Source: JANQPX01 sp965222015 (GTDB taxonomy: Bacteria > Pseudomonadota > Alphaproteobacteria > Geminicoccales > Geminicoccaceae). From it: a DNA stretch of 64,000 nt. Location: the NCBI GenBank assembly GCA_965222015.1, contig CBDCTL010000017.1:124001-188000 (forward strand). The letters are read 5' to 3'. Below are positions 42,322 to 50,991 of the stretch, in pieces (positions within the stretch are counted from its first letter, which is position 1; the number at the start of each line of letters is the position of its first letter). A model generated the notes under the pieces. It was not told where the DNA came from, searched no databases, and worked only from the letters and a program-made list of their open reading frames with translations. The position numbers and the translations under genes are program-made.

Positions 42322-42369
42322 CGCGGTCATGGGCACACCGATGCCGGCGAAGGCGTGGTCGGCCGCCGC

Positions 42370-42735
42370 TCAGCTCGCGATCTGCTTGAGCGGGGGCGCC
42401 GTCGCCAGACGGGCGGCCTTGGCCTCCTCGTAGGCGCGCGCTTCGGCGGCCTCCTGCCGCTCCTTGATGGCCTTCAGCTGGCTGTCGAGGGCCTGAGCCT
42501 CCCGGCGCCAGCGCCGTGCCGCCCGCCGCTTGCGCATGCCGCCCAGCCAGGCGCCGAGCCCGCCGAGAACCGCGCCGACCACGAGGCCGAACAGGAACAC
42601 CCAGAAAAGCTGCACCTCGTAGGTTTCGGGCAGGGGCCAGAGCGCCATGGTGACCATTTCACGGTTGCTCACGGCGAAGGAAACGATGACGACAAGGCCG
42701 ATCAGGCCCAGCAGCAGACGGACGATCTTGGTCAT
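42370..42735 (-). CDS. lapA: LapA-type (DUF1049) membrane protein
   Basis: 121 residues with two membrane helices (residues ~5-22 and ~42-65, VFLFGLVVGAVLGGLGAWLG) and a basic, then coiled-coil, cytoplasmic tail (RRAARRWRREAQALDSQLKA). This is the LapA/YciS family, involved in lipopolysaccharide assembly or its regulation in enterobacteria. The position between ihfB and pyrF is common in Alphaproteobacteria. GAGGAGGGCT precedes the ATG. Confidence 0.85.
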   Translation of the reverse strand: MTKIVRLLLGLIGLVVIVSFAVSNREMVTMALWPLPETYEVQLFWVFLFGLVVGAVLGGLGAWLGGMRKRRAARRWRREAQALDSQLKAIKERQEAAEARAYEEAKAARLATAPPLKQIAS

Positions 42736-42876
42736 AGCCCTCCTCTCAACCCCGCCGTGGATGACGCTCCCGAACGCCGAACGGGCCCAATAGCAGACAG
42801 CTCGAAAGCAGCGCTCGAAGCGTGTTTGTCCTGCCGACCCGACATGGCTGCATCGTGGTTGAAGGCGGCGACGACG

Positions 42877-43158
42877 TCAATCGCTGTTGAGGCGCTCGCG
42901 CAGTTCCTTGCCGGTCTTGAAATAGGGCACCACCTTGTCCGGCACGGACACTTCCGCGCCGGTGCGCGGATTGCGGCCGATGCGCGCTTCGCGTTCACGC
43001 ACGGAAAAAGCACCGAAACCGCGGAGTTCCACCCGATCACGCCGGGCGAGTGCATCGGTGACCTCGTCGAACACGACGGAGACGATCTTCTCGATGTCCC
43101 GTTGAGTCAGATGAGGGTTGGCGTCAGCGAGGCGTTTGATCAGGTCTGATTTGGTCAT
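42877..43158 (-). CDS. ihfB: integration host factor subunit beta
   Basis: DNA-bending protein acting as a heterodimer with IhfA in recombination, replication and transcription. 93 residues. N terminus MTKSDLIKRLADANPHLTQR, HU/IHF signature near VELRGFGAFSVREREARIGRN (split over the fold) and the DNA-inserting Pro in NPRTG. The gene lies downstream of rpsA, as in most proteobacteria, but behind a strong hairpin (43258-43287). Confidence 0.96.
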   Translation of the reverse strand: MTKSDLIKRLADANPHLTQRDIEKIVSVVFDEVTDALARRDRVELRGFGAFSVREREARIGRNPRTGAEVSVPDKVVPYFKTGKELRERLNSD

Positions 43159-43257
43159 CTAAAGCGCTCTGGCGGCTGAAGTATGGCATTGCTGCCCGAA
43201 TGACATCATGACGACATCCTGTCGAACGTGCCAAAGCGTTGAGATCGCGTCAAGTTT

Positions 43258-43287
43258 GGGTGCGTTCGAAGTGAACCGAACGCACCC
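43258..43287 (-). terminator. hairpin after rpsA
   Basis: A perfect 11-bp stem, GGGTGCGTTCG (43258-43268) with CGAACGCACCC (43277-43287), and an 8-nt loop, directly downstream of the rpsA stop. No U-tract follows on the minus strand, so it may attenuate, or protect the rpsA 3' end, rather than fully terminate before ihfB. Confidence 0.6.
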
Positions 43288-43294
43288 GCACCTG

Positions 43295-45034
43295 CTATTC
43301 GTCTGACGAGCCGCCGTCGTCGTCGCCCTGACTCTGACGGTTCTTGATCGCCGGCCCGAGAATGTCGCCGAGGCTGGCGCCGCTGTCGGAGGACCCGAAC
43401 TCGGCCATCGCCTGCTTCTCGTCGGCGATCTCGAGCGCCTTGACCGAGAGTGTCAGACGCCGGTTGTTGGCGTCGATATTGGTGATGCGGGCATCCAGCT
43501 TTTCGCCGACCGCGAAACGATCAGGCCGCTGCTCGCCGCGATCGCGCGCCAGCTCCGACTTCTTGATGAAGCCGGGCGCACCGTCGCTGGTGACCACCTC
43601 GAGACCGCCCGTCGTGACCTCGGTCACCGAGCAGGTGACGCGGTCGCCGCGCTTGACGCCGGAGGTGGCACCCTTGAACGGATCGTCGGTCAGCTGCTTG
43701 ATGCCGAGCGAAATCCGCTCCTTCTCGGTATCGACGTCGAGCACCACCGCCTTGACCACGTCGCCGCGATTATACTGTGCGACCGCTTCCTCGGCCGGCT
43801 TCTCCCAGTCGAGATCGGAGAGATGCACCATGCCGTCGATATCGTGATCGAGGCCGATGAACAGACCGAATTCGGTGATGTTCTTGATCTCGCCTTCGAC
43901 CTCGGTGCCCTGCGGGTACTTGTCCTTGAAGCTGTCCCAGGGATTGTCCATGGTCTGCTTCAGGCCGAGCGAGATGCGGCGCTTGTCGGGATCGACCTCC
44001 AGCACCATCACCTCGACCTCCTGGCTGGTCGAGACGATCTTGCCGGGATGGATGTTCTTCTTGGTCCAGCTCATCTCCGAAACGTGGACCAGGCCCTCGA
44101 CGCCCGGCTCCAGTTCGACGAAGGCACCGTAGTCGGTGATGTTGGTGACACGACCCGTGAACCGGGTGGCGACCGGATACTTCATCTCGACGCCTTCCCA
44201 CGGATCGGCCTCGAGCTGCTTCATGCCGAGCGAGATGCGCTGGGTCTCGCGATTGAAGCGGATCACCTGCACATTGACGGTCTGGCCGACGGACAGCACC
44301 TCGGTCGGGTGGTTGACCCGGCGCCAGGAGATGTCGGTGACGTGGAGGAGACCGTCGAGGCCGCCGAGATCGACGAAGGCGCCGTAGTCGGTGATGTTCT
44401 TGACCACGCCCGAGAGGATCTGGCCCTCGGACAGCGTGGCGAGCAGCTCGTTCCTCTGCTCCGCCCGGCTCTCCTCGAGCACGGCGCGGCGCGAGACCAC
44501 GATATTGCCGCGCCGCCGGTCCATCTTCAGGATCTGGAAGGGCTCTTCCTTGTTCAGCAGCGGCGAGACGTCGCGCACGGGCCGGATGTCCACCTGGCTG
44601 CCCGGCAGAAAGGCGACCGCCCCGCCGAGGTCGACGGCGAACCCGCCCTTGACCCGGCCGAAGATGTGACCCTTGACCTTGTCGCTGTCGTTGAACGCCT
44701 TTTCCAGCTTGTTCCAGCTTTCCTCGCGCCTGGCCTTGTCGCGGGACAGGATGGCTTCGCCGTTCCGGTTCTCGAAACGCTCGACATAGATGTCGAAACT
44801 GTCGCCGACCTTGACTTCGACGGGATTGCCCTGGGTGGAGAATTCCTTGATCGGCACGCGCCCTTCGGCCTTCAGGCCGACGTCCACGACGGCTTCGTCG
44901 TTCTCGATGGCGATCACCGTGCCGGTGACGACGGTGCCTTCGATCTTGTCCTTCTGCTGGAAACTCTCTTCCAGCATGGCCGCAAAGTCTTCCATGGGCG
45001 GTTGCTGGGCGGCGGCGGTCTCGGCTACGTTCAT
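43295..45034 (-). CDS. rpsA: 30S ribosomal protein S1
   Basis: Brings mRNA to the 30S subunit. 579 residues from ATG 45034 (AGGACGG upstream), with six S1 repeats recognisable by recurring blocks such as ITDYGAFVDLGGLDGLLHVT, VTNITDYGAFVELEPGVEGL and ITEFGLFIGLDHDIDGMVHL. The C terminus is short and acidic. The length is typical for the alphaproteobacterial protein. It follows cmk by 112 nt and precedes ihfB, the conserved cmk-rpsA-ihfB order. Confidence 0.97.
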   Translation of the reverse strand: MNVAETAAAQQPPMEDFAAMLEESFQQKDKIEGTVVTGTVIAIENDEAVVDVGLKAEGRVPIKEFSTQGNPVEVKVGDSFDIYVERFENRNGEAILSRDKARREESWNKLEKAFNDSDKVKGHIFGRVKGGFAVDLGGAVAFLPGSQVDIRPVRDVSPLLNKEEPFQILKMDRRRGNIVVSRRAVLEESRAEQRNELLATLSEGQILSGVVKNITDYGAFVDLGGLDGLLHVTDISWRRVNHPTEVLSVGQTVNVQVIRFNRETQRISLGMKQLEADPWEGVEMKYPVATRFTGRVTNITDYGAFVELEPGVEGLVHVSEMSWTKKNIHPGKIVSTSQEVEVMVLEVDPDKRRISLGLKQTMDNPWDSFKDKYPQGTEVEGEIKNITEFGLFIGLDHDIDGMVHLSDLDWEKPAEEAVAQYNRGDVVKAVVLDVDTEKERISLGIKQLTDDPFKGATSGVKRGDRVTCSVTEVTTGGLEVVTSDGAPGFIKKSELARDRGEQRPDRFAVGEKLDARITNIDANNRRLTLSVKALEIADEKQAMAEFGSSDSGASLGDILGPAIKNRQSQGDDDGGSSDE

Positions 45035-45146
45035 AAAGTCCGTCCTAGATCTGTCCGAAGCGGGCCATGCCGTCCCGGACAAGCCGGCATCGTTCGGCCG
45101 GGTTGGGGTTGATAACGACGTCCTGTCGGAGAAGCGTCGGCGTTGG

Positions 45147-45797
45147 CTATGCGGCCGTCTGACGCCCGGCGACGAACGCCTCGGCCATCTCGAAGGCCAC
45201 CTCGATGGATCGATCCGAGGTATCGAGAACGAATGCGTCCTCAGCCGGCACCAATGGCGCGACCGCACGCGAACGATCGCGTGCGTCACGCTGACACAGC
45301 TCTTCCAAAACACGCTCATATATAGCGGCGACCCCGCGCTCCTGCAACTGTCTGCAGCGCCTTTTCGCGCGCTGCTCGACGCTCGCGGTGACGAAGATCT
45401 TGTGGGTGGCGTCCGGACGCACGACCGTGCCGATGTCGCGCCCCACCAGAACCGCACCCCGGCCGTCCTCGCCGAAATGCCGCTGGAAGGCCAAAAGCGC
45501 CGTCCTGACCGCCGGAATCGCCGCCACCTTGGAGGCGGTCTGGCCGATGACTTCGGTCATCAGGAGATCGGGATCGAGGTCGGCGGTGGTGATCACGCCG
45601 GCCGCGGCGCTCGCCGCGTCGTGGTCGTCCGCCGAGCCGCCGGCCTCCAGAAGGCGTTTTGCGGTCGCACGATAAAGGAGGCCGGTATCGAGGAAGGCGA
45701 GATCGAAATGCTCGGCGAGCCTTTCCGCGAGCGTGGTCTTGCCGGACCCGGCGGGCCCGTCGATCGCGACGATGCGTTGCCTCGCTTGGTCTATCAT
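45147..45797 (-). CDS. cmk: cytidylate kinase
   Basis: Phosphorylates CMP and dCMP with ATP. 216 residues, P-loop IDGPAGSGKTTLAERLAEH, DTGLLYRA substrate segment, GRDIGTVVRPDA and the RDARDRSRAVAPLVPAEDA lid region. The start ATG 45797 overlaps the aroA stop (ATGA at 45794-45797), so translation is coupled. Confidence 0.97.
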   Translation of the reverse strand: MIDQARQRIVAIDGPAGSGKTTLAERLAEHFDLAFLDTGLLYRATAKRLLEAGGSADDHDAASAAAGVITTADLDPDLLMTEVIGQTASKVAAIPAVRTALLAFQRHFGEDGRGAVLVGRDIGTVVRPDATHKIFVTASVEQRAKRRCRQLQERGVAAIYERVLEELCQRDARDRSRAVAPLVPAEDAFVLDTSDRSIEVAFEMAEAFVAGRQTAA

Positions 45798-47119
45798 GAA
45801 CCCGTCTCGATCCTGGCGCCGAGGCTGTTCATCAACGCTGCGAAGCCGGGAAAGCTGGTCTCGATCGTCTCCGCACCCGTCACCTCGACCGGCTCCCGCG
45901 TAACGCAGCCGAGCACGAGAAAGCTCATGGCGATGCGGTGATCATGGACGGCGTCGATCGTGCATCCGCCTTTCGGCGGCCCGTCGCAGCCTTCGATCAC
46001 AAGACTGTCCTCGCCCATCTCGACCCTGACACCCGCGGCATCCAGCCCGCGCGCGATCGCGCTCAGCCGGTCGCTCTCTTTGACCCGCAGCTCGCCGATG
46101 CCGGTCATCCGTGTTCGCCCGCGGGCGCAGGCCGCCGCGATCGCGAGGATCGGATATTCGTCGATCATGGAAGGCGCTCGCGCCGGCGCCACGTCGATCC
46201 CCTCGATCTTTTCATGACGGATCGAAAGCGAGGCCACGGGCTCGCCCGCCTGCTCGCCCGTCTCGCCGATCTCGAAGGCAGCACCCATCTCTCGGAGGCA
46301 GGTGAAGAGGCCGGTCCTGAGCGGGTTGACGCCGACGTCGTCGATGCAGAGCGACGATCCCCCGACCAGGGTCGCAGCCACCAGCGGAAAGGCGGCGGAC
46401 GACGGATCGCCGGCGACCGGCAGATCGACGGCAGCGAGCTCCGGCTGACCCGTCACCGTCACCGCCGAACGGCCGTCCTCCAGCGCTTCGGTGACCACCT
46501 CGGCGCCGATATGGCGAAGCATGCGCTCGGTGTGATCGCGCGACGGCGCCGGCTCGATCACCGTGGTCCGGCCGGGCGCGTGCAGGCCCGCGAGCAGCAC
46601 CGCCGATTTCACCTGTGCGGACGCGACCGGCTGCTCGTAGCGGATCGGGCGGAGCGACGTGCTGCCGGTCAGGGCGAGCGGCAGGCGTTCGCCGCTTCTG
46701 GCGAGAAACGCGGCCCCCATCTCGCCGAGCGGCCTGATGACGCGGCCCATGGGCCGGCGTCGCAGCGACGCATCGCCGGTCATGAAGCTGGTGAAGGCAT
46801 GGCCGGCGAGCAGGCCGGCGAGCAGGCGGGCGCCGGTGCCGGCATTGCCGAGGTCGAGCACCTCGTCCGGTTCGGCGAGCCCGCCGACGCCGACGCCTCG
46901 CACGCGCCAGACACCGTCGCCATCACGCTCGATCCCGACGCCGAGGCGCAGGAGCGCACCGAGCGTCGCCATGACGTCCTCGCCTTCGAGAAGCCCCGGC
47001 AGCGCGCTCTCGCCGACGGTCATCGCGGCCAGCATCAGGGCGCGGTGCGACAACGATTTGTCGCCCGGCACACGCAGCTTTCCGGACAACGGCCCGCAGG
47101 CGCTCGCCTTCAGTCGCAC
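45794..47119 (-). CDS. aroA: 3-phosphoshikimate 1-carboxyvinyltransferase (EPSP synthase)
   Basis: Joins PEP and shikimate-3-phosphate. 441 residues starting at GTG 47119 (GGGGGA upstream). The N-terminal VPGDKSLSHRALMLAAM and the middle YEQPVASAQVKSAVLLAGLH and SRDHTERML place it nearer to the CP4-like class II enzymes than to the E. coli type. The loop reads LGNAGTGARLL, so residue 94 is Gly where CP4 has the tolerance-conferring Ala. It begins the aroA-cmk-rpsA chain and is divergent from the TIGR02300 gene. Confidence 0.97.
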   Translation of the reverse strand: MRLKASACGPLSGKLRVPGDKSLSHRALMLAAMTVGESALPGLLEGEDVMATLGALLRLGVGIERDGDGVWRVRGVGVGGLAEPDEVLDLGNAGTGARLLAGLLAGHAFTSFMTGDASLRRRPMGRVIRPLGEMGAAFLARSGERLPLALTGSTSLRPIRYEQPVASAQVKSAVLLAGLHAPGRTTVIEPAPSRDHTERMLRHIGAEVVTEALEDGRSAVTVTGQPELAAVDLPVAGDPSSAAFPLVAATLVGGSSLCIDDVGVNPLRTGLFTCLREMGAAFEIGETGEQAGEPVASLSIRHEKIEGIDVAPARAPSMIDEYPILAIAAACARGRTRMTGIGELRVKESDRLSAIARGLDAAGVRVEMGEDSLVIEGCDGPPKGGCTIDAVHDHRIAMSFLVLGCVTREPVEVTGAETIETSFPGFAALMNSLGARIETGS

Positions 47120-47278
47120 GCTTCGCTATCCCCCATCTCAGCGTGGCTTTCGGGCCCGAATGCGAAAAATTCGCGCATGGCCCGCTCGATCATGGAATTT
47201 GCTTTTGACAGTTCAAACGGATCATGGCAATCGCTCTCCCTCGAAAAGCGATCATCTTTATACCGTTAGGAGTTCCGC

Positions 47279-47728
47279 GTGGCGAAGGCCGAGTGGGGGA
47301 CCAAAAGGGTCTGTCTGAACTGCAGTGCTCGTTTCTACGACATGTTGCGCGATCCGATCGTATGCCCGTCCTGCGAGACGGTGTTCGATCCGACAGCCAA
47401 CCTGAAGACGCGGCGGAGTCGTCCGACCGCCAAAGCTGCGGCGGAGGAAAAGGCGCCGACCAAGAAAAAGGTCGCCAAGCCCGAAGACGACGAGGATATC
47501 GAAGTCGAGGAGGAGGATGCCGCGGTCGACGAGGACGATGACGAGGAGGACGTCGCCGACATCGATGACGACGATGAAGATGTCGATGACGATGCGGCAC
47601 CCGACGACGACGATGATGACGACGACGAGGAAAGCCAGAGCGCGATCGAGGATGTTTCCGAGCTCGGCGACGACGATGTCAGCGACGTCATCGACACCGA
47701 AGTCGAGGACGACGAAAACCGGAGCTGA
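47279..47728 (+). CDS. TIGR02300-type zinc-ribbon protein with acidic tail
   Basis: 149 residues. The N-terminal ~45 residues form a zinc ribbon (CLNCSARFYDMLRDP, then CPSCETVFDP), followed by a basic stretch (TRRSRPTAKAAA) and a ~90-residue tail that is almost all Asp and Glu. This matches the alphaproteobacterial TIGR02300 family, function unknown. The start is GTG 47279, with AGGAG 7 nt upstream. It is commonly found beside aroA and a tRNA-Ala in this group, as here. Confidence 0.88.
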   Translation: MAKAEWGTKRVCLNCSARFYDMLRDPIVCPSCETVFDPTANLKTRRSRPTAKAAAEEKAPTKKKVAKPEDDEDIEVEEEDAAVDEDDDEEDVADIDDDDEDVDDDAAPDDDDDDDDEESQSAIEDVSELGDDDVSDVIDTEVEDDENRS

Positions 47729-47830
47729 CGTCTTCGGTTTCTTGGGCCGGTTTTGGGGCTTGCCAAGACGGCCGTCTTCGCCTAACTCATCGTGCCTGGA
47801 CGCGGCCGTCGGAGCCCGCGTCGGCGACAA

Positions 47831-47903
<73 letters not shown>

Positions 47904-47906
<3 letters not shown>

Positions 47907-47924
47907 ACCCTCGGCGAGGGTTGG
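47904..47924 (+). terminator. hairpin after tRNA-Ala
   Basis: CCAACCCTC (47904-47912) pairs with GAGGGTTGG (47916-47924), beginning within the encoded CCA end. No T-run follows, so it is a likely processing or terminator hairpin rather than a perfect intrinsic terminator. Confidence 0.55.
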
Positions 47925-47999
47925 CCTCACTCGTAAAGAGCCTGGAAAGCGGGGCGTCGTCGTTCGTGAAGGGGCGGCCTGCGCTTTGTCGGATGCGGC

Positions 48000-48563
48000 T
48001 CAGGAGAGCAGCCTGATCACCAGGATTAGCAGCGTGGGCGCGCCGCAGGCGAGGGCGGCGAACATCACCACGGCCGGCCACTGATCGCCGACGCTGCTCA
48101 TCGCCATCCAGGTGATGATCGCCAGCACGCTCAGAAACGCCAGTGCATAGCGCGCCGCCGCACCGCCGATCAGAAGCAGGGCGGTCATCATCGCGAGCAC
48201 GACCATCACGCCGAAGGCACCGAGACTGATATGTCTGATGCCGGTCAGGAAATCCGGTGCGCGATCGAGCGTGCCGAAAGCGGCGTTGCTGCCCAGGAAC
48301 ACGGCGAACGACAGCAGACCGAGCAGAAAAAACTCGGTGAGCACGGCGCCGATGGTGTTCACGATGCAGGGGAGATGATCGGCCCTAGCGACGGGCTGCA
48401 CCGGACGCAGCGCCTCGCGCTGCGCCCGCACCCGCCTGATGGTCGCCGGCAGTCTCCAGATGAACACCACGAGCGTCAGTAAGACGGTCAGGGCGAAATA
48501 GTACACAGTAGATTTGTTGTTTTGTTCGCATGAATTTGGAGAAGTCCAAAACGGTGGAAACAA
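48000..48563 (-). CDS. multi-spanning membrane protein, unknown
   Basis: Up to 187 residues with about four hydrophobic segments: YYFALTVLLTLVVFIW, EFFLLGLLSFAVFLG, GAFGVMVVLAMMTALLLIGG and the C-terminal LACGAPTLLILVIRLLS. No family is recognised. The start is uncertain. The frame can begin at TTG 48563 or GTG 48506, neither with a good ribosome site. It precedes an AT-rich divergent region next to the glycan locus, so it could be an accessory membrane protein of that locus or unrelated. Confidence 0.5.
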   Translation of the reverse strand: MFPPFWTSPNSCEQNNKSTVYYFALTVLLTLVVFIWRLPATIRRVRAQREALRPVQPVARADHLPCIVNTIGAVLTEFFLLGLLSFAVFLGSNAAFGTLDRAPDFLTGIRHISLGAFGVMVVLAMMTALLLIGGAAARYALAFLSVLAIITWMAMSSVGDQWPAVVMFAALACGAPTLLILVIRLLS

Positions 48564-48861
48564 GACAGGCGCGCTTGATTAGCGGAAGCGTCATGTCTTG
48601 GCGAGTAATTTTTTCGAGGTCATAAAGTCTTCGAGAAATGAATTTTGACTTTGTCCCCAAGAAGTTTTGATTTTTATTATTTTTTTAACTTTAAATTTAA
48701 TCGAGGTAGAATTCATAAACTTGGGGTTATCGGCCGCGATGGGACGTCCGGACGATGTCGTGCGCATCTCGACGATTTCGATGGGCGGCCCTCGCCGGCA
48801 GGCGTTGCGTGATTTCCACAAGCCGGTCTATCTGGGGGATCAATCAAGCAAGAATGGAAAC
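48564..48861. promoter_or_regulatory. AT-rich divergent region before the first GT-sulfotransferase gene
   Basis: 298 nt with long T/A stretches (48605-48715). The inverted repeat CCCCAAG (48655-48661) / CTTGGGG (48720-48726) brackets the most AT-rich part. It presumably holds the promoter of the plus-strand GT2-sulfotransferase gene. An in-frame ATG at 48739 would extend that gene. Confidence 0.4.
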
Positions 48862-50721
48862 ATGACCGCGATCGATCGGCCCGAAGTGAGCGTCGTCGTC
48901 GTCGCCTACAACCAGGGCCGATGGCTGCGGCGCTGCATCGAAAGCGTGCTGCGCCAGACGCTCGATGCGATCGAGATCGTCGTCGTCGATGACTGTTCCT
49001 GCGACGACACGGCCGACGTGATCGAGGCGATCGCGAAGGAGGAGGTTCGCGTCGTCCCCCGCCGCACCGCCGCCAATGCCGGCCCCGCGGCCGCGCGCCA
49101 TCTGGGCTTCGAGGCGGCGCGCGCCGACTTCGTCGCGACGCTGGATGCCGACGATGTCTACCTCTCGCCGCGAAAGCTGGAGCAGGAACTCGATCTCGCC
49201 CGCAGCCACGGGAGGCCGGATCGTCCCGCGATCGGCTATTCCCGCTATGTCGTGCTCGATGCCGACCTCGTCCCGCTGCCCGCGCGGCTGCAGCCTCGGG
49301 AACCGCTTCTGAGTGGGGACATGCTGGCGCCGATGTTCGGCCGTTCGGCCCATATCCCGCGAGATTTCGTGATGCCGAAGGCCCTCTATCTCGAGGTCGG
49401 GGGCTACGACGCCTCCCTTCCGCTCTATGAGGATTGGGACCTGAAGCTGCGCCTCGCCGCCCGCGCCGATTTCCATCCCACCGATCTCGACGGCACCGGC
49501 TATGTCCAGCATGGCGAAGGGCTCTCCCGAACGCTGCCGAGCGAGCACGAAGCGTGGCTCGGCAGGATTTTTCGAAAGAACGCCCACCTCCTGGACGAGA
49601 TGCAGAGACCCGAGGCCGAAGCCGAGCTGGCCGCGTTCGCCCGGGAACGCGGATGGACCCTGAGGCTGCGGGATGCGCAGGCACTCTCCGAACGGGAGCG
49701 TCTGGGCGAGGGGCTCGCCTTCCTGATCTCCATGCCGCGCGCCGGATCGACCCTCACCCAGCGCATGCTCACGGCCCATCCCGACATCCACAGCCGGTCC
49801 GAGAGCTGGCTGATGCTGCCGCCGCTGCTCGCGCGCGAAACCGACCGGCTGTGGGCGGCCCACAACCAGGAACTGGCCGCCCAGGCCCTCGACGATTTCG
49901 TCGACCATCTGCCCGGCGGCGAGACCGCCTATCGTGACGGGATCCGGACCTGCTATGTCGGCCTCTATCGCGAGGCGGCGGACGCCGCCGGTGCCCGCTA
50001 CCACCTCGACAAGACGCCGCGCTATCATCTGATCTGGGAGCAGCTCATGACGCTGTTCCCGCGCGCAAAATTCATCCTGCTCTGGCGCCATCCGCTCGCC
50101 GTGCTCCATTCCATGCACGAGACCATGGGTCATGACGACCGGCGGATGGACTTCTGGCGGGTCGATCTGCAGGAGGGGATGGACAATCTGCTGGCGCTCG
50201 GCGCGTCCGGCCGCGCGCTCGAGATCACCTACGAGGATCTGATCGCCGAGCCCGAGGCCATCCTTCGCCGGATCACCGACCATCTGGGCCTGCCCTTCGA
50301 GCCGGCGATGCTCGATCTCAGCCGGCGGCCGGACGTCGGTGAGGCGAAATACGGCGATCACAAGCAGGCGCATACCGCGGGCGCCCTCGATCCTGCGGGC
50401 CTTGACCGCTGGTGCTTGTCGGTCGAAGAGCGCCCGGGTTTCGCGGCCCTTGCGGACGCCTATCTCAGGGCCAACCAGGAAGCGCTCGAACGCTCGCCCT
50501 ACGATCTGGCGGCGATGCGCAGGGCGGTGCCGCGGATCGACGATCCGAAGGCCGATGCGCTGGTCAGGAAGGGCGGCGGCGTCCGGCGTCCGGGTCTCTT
50601 GCGCAGCCGGGCCGAGATCGAACGCGCCGATCGCTGGCAAAAGCGCCTCGCCAGGATCGGCCCGCTCCCCTACGAGCTCGGCCGGCTGGCCTGGCGCACC
50701 TACCGGAATTTTCGCCGCTGA
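48862..50721 (+). CDS. GT2 glycosyltransferase-sulfotransferase fusion, copy 1
   Basis: 619 residues with two catalytic domains. Residues ~8-230 are a family 2 glycosyltransferase (SVVVVAYNQGRWLRRCIESV, metal-binding DAD at 95-97, ED in YEDWDLKLRLAARAD). Residues ~285-560 are a PAPS-dependent sulfotransferase with the 5'-phosphosulfate loop PRAGST at 292-297 and the 3'-phosphate site RHPLAVLHS at 409-417. It could add a sugar and sulfate it or a neighbour. It is a paralogue of 54149-56026 over the whole length. ATG 48862 gives the same N-terminal spacing as the paralogue, but the ribosome site is weak. It is convergent with the Wzt gene. Confidence 0.88.
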   Translation: MTAIDRPEVSVVVVAYNQGRWLRRCIESVLRQTLDAIEIVVVDDCSCDDTADVIEAIAKEEVRVVPRRTAANAGPAAARHLGFEAARADFVATLDADDVYLSPRKLEQELDLARSHGRPDRPAIGYSRYVVLDADLVPLPARLQPREPLLSGDMLAPMFGRSAHIPRDFVMPKALYLEVGGYDASLPLYEDWDLKLRLAARADFHPTDLDGTGYVQHGEGLSRTLPSEHEAWLGRIFRKNAHLLDEMQRPEAEAELAAFARERGWTLRLRDAQALSERERLGEGLAFLISMPRAGSTLTQRMLTAHPDIHSRSESWLMLPPLLARETDRLWAAHNQELAAQALDDFVDHLPGGETAYRDGIRTCYVGLYREAADAAGARYHLDKTPRYHLIWEQLMTLFPRAKFILLWRHPLAVLHSMHETMGHDDRRMDFWRVDLQEGMDNLLALGASGRALEITYEDLIAEPEAILRRITDHLGLPFEPAMLDLSRRPDVGEAKYGDHKQAHTAGALDPAGLDRWCLSVEERPGFAALADAYLRANQEALERSPYDLAAMRRAVPRIDDPKADALVRKGGGVRRPGLLRSRAEIERADRWQKRLARIGPLPYELGRLAWRTYRNFRR

Positions 50722-50781
50722 CGGCCGGATGCGCTCCTTCAGAGTCGCCGGACGACCTTCATCGAGCGGACAGCGAATCGA

Positions 50782-50991
50782 GTGGTATGACCACATCGGA
50801 AGAATCAGCAGGCAGGCGCATAACATGGCGATTCGGCACTTGGTTTCAGGACTCCATGTGAATCAAATGATGTGGTCACACCACTAGTGTTGCGTTGGTT
50901 CTAAAAGAGTCCTCCGCCATCCCTGAAACTTGGCGGCATACCGTCGAACTTGACGACGTCGGACGGCAACCAAACGACGTGGTCATACCAC
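50782..50991. promoter_or_regulatory. three GntR/FadR-type palindromes
   Basis: Three 13-bp copies of GTGGT-NNN-ACCAC: 50782-50794, 50872-50884 and 50979-50991. The TGGT-N3-ACCA core is typical of FCD-class GntR operators. Copies 2 and 3 lie in 27-bp direct repeats (50861-50887, 50968-50994) that differ only by C/T changes, and the third touches the Wzt stop codon. They lie between two convergent genes, an odd place for operators. No GntR gene is in the window. Confidence 0.6.
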
